This document shows, in pieces, positions 4,542-5,329 of a stretch of 5,329 bases of DNA (positions within the stretch are counted from its first letter, which is position 1; each line of letters starts with the position of its first letter). This stretch comes from Gammaproteobacteria bacterium (GTDB lineage Bacteria > Pseudomonadota > Gammaproteobacteria > SZUA-140), in assembly GCA_003230195.1 (NCBI GenBank), contig QIHH01000219.1:1-5329 (forward strand). The letters run 5' to 3'. The notes beneath the pieces are model-generated. The model saw only the letters and a list, made by a program, of their open reading frames with translations. It made no database searches and was not told the DNA's origin. Made by a program: the position numbers and the translations under genes.

Positions 4542-5329
4542 ATGATACCTGAAATAGGACATTATGCGCTGGTACTCGCGCTATCAATGGCGATCATTCA
4601 GTCGGTGCTGCCACTGATTGGTGCGCAGAAAGGGAAAGAATCATGGATTGCCGTGGCACGACCTGCCGCCCAGGGCCAGTTTGCTTTTGTGCTGGTCGCC
4701 TTTGGTTGCCTTACCTACGCCTTTATTGTCAATGATTTTTCGGTGCAGTATGCCGCGAGTCACTCCAACTCTCAGTTGCCAATTGAGTATCGCATAGCGG
4801 CTGTGTGGGGTGGGCACGAAGGCTCCCTGTTACTATGGGCGCTGATGCTCGCTAGTTGGACCTTGGCTGTTTCTCTTTTAAGTAAAAACTTGCCTGATGA
4901 AATGGTCGCCCGCGTAATTGGTGTACTGGGGCTGATTTCGATCGGCTTCATGCTCTTTTTACTGCTGACCTCTAACCCTTTTGATCGCCTGATTCCGGCG
5001 GCGGTGGATGGGCGAGATCTTAATCCGTTGCTGCAGGATCCGGGTTTGATTATTCATCCGCCGATGCTTTATATGGGTTATGTTGGTTTCTCGGTGGCAT
5101 TTGCATTTGCGATTGCTGCACTGTTGGGCGGTCGTCTTGATGCGGCATGGGCACGTTGGTCTCGCCCATGGACCACCGCGGCATGGTGTTTCCTGACCAT
5201 CGGTATTGCACTCGGTAGCTGGTGGGCTTATTACGAGCTTGGCTGGGGTGGCTGGTGGTTCTGGGATCCAGTCGAAAATGCTTCATTTATGCCATGGTTA
5301 GTGGGTACCGCGTTGATTCACTCATTAGC
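4542..5329 (+). CDS. ccmF: Haem lyase subunit CcmF, N-terminal 262 residues (cut by window edge)
   Basis: CcmF is a large inner-membrane protein that, with CcmH (and CcmI), reduces and transfers haem from CcmE to the CXXCH cysteines of apocytochromes. The frame is open from the ATG at 4542 to the window end, giving 262 of the usual roughly 650 residues. AVWGGHEGSLLLWALML (87-103) is a conserved CcmF segment; His172 in IIHPPMLYMGY (170-180) corresponds to the E. coli haem-b ligand His173; the WWD domain runs WWAYYELGWGGWWFWDPVEN (227-246); and His260, near the end, aligns with the E. coli periplasmic ligand His261. Several membrane spans are evident (about 8-27, 46-64, 95-113, 124-142, 177-195, 213-231). 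The ATG follows the ccmE TAG directly, with AGAGGGA (4529-4535) as ribosome site. No defect is seen in the visible part. Confidence 0.96.
   Translation, partial: MIPEIGHYALVLALSMAIIQSVLPLIGAQKGKESWIAVARPAAQGQFAFVLVAFGCLTYAFIVNDFSVQYAASHSNSQLPIEYRIAAVWGGHEGSLLLWALMLASWTLAVSLLSKNLPDEMVARVIGVLGLISIGFMLFLLLTSNPFDRLIPAAVDGRDLNPLLQDPGLIIHPPMLYMGYVGFSVAFAFAIAALLGGRLDAAWARWSRPWTTAAWCFLTIGIALGSWWAYYELGWGGWWFWDPVENASFMPWLVGTALIHSL

Noticed and set aside
5050..5286. 78-residue minus-strand open frame opposite ccmF
   Set aside because: It is antisense to the highly conserved WWD region of CcmF; its composition follows from the Trp/Gly/Met-rich codons of the real gene.
1..5329. A novel or undescribed system in the coding content
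   Set aside because: All six plus-strand genes fit the standard Ccm proteins with intact catalytic or haem-binding residues, and the minus-strand genes are the common MoxR/DUF58 pair; nothing in the coding regions departs from known families.

Overview
The window carries two divergent gene blocks from what looks like a gammaproteobacterium. The evidence is a complete System I cytochrome c maturation order (ccmA-B-C-D-E-F on one strand) with protein lengths and motifs close to the Escherichia coli Ccm set, and with tight start/stop overlaps. Genus cannot be read from the sequence. Both ends of the window cut through genes.

Left, minus strand (1-1160): a MoxR-family AAA+ ATPase (213-1160) is followed after 8 nt by the N-terminal 68 residues of a DUF58 protein (204 down to the window edge). 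This is the conserved MoxR/DUF58 pair, usually followed by von Willebrand factor A and BatD/BatE-type genes, which would lie beyond base 1.

Centre (1161-1719): about 560 bp of AT-richer DNA without a convincing gene. It holds the two divergent promoter regions, including a perfect TATAAT 38 nt before the ccmA start codon and a TAGAAT placed so close to the moxR-like start that its mRNA could be leaderless. It also has a 16-bp near-perfect direct repeat, a block rich in G and T runs, an imperfect FNR-like motif, and two places where a good Shine-Dalgarno sequence precedes an AUG that stops almost at once.

Right, plus strand (1720-5329): the ccm operon. CcmA (ATPase) and CcmB (membrane partner) form the ABC part that releases haem-loaded CcmE from CcmC. 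CcmC presents haem through its WWD domain and two conserved histidines. CcmD is a small membrane adaptor. CcmE carries haem covalently on a histidine in the periplasm. CcmF, cut off here after 262 residues, takes haem from CcmE for ligation to the CXXCH motif of apocytochromes. Junctions are TGATG (A/B), ATGA (C/D and D/E) and TAG-ATG (E/F). Only B/C has a gap (47 nt), which contains a 10-bp palindrome.

I found no mobile element, CRISPR, tRNA or rRNA, and no strong rho-independent terminator. The coding content is well-known housekeeping biology. The observations of interest are mostly in the central intergenic region and are modest.
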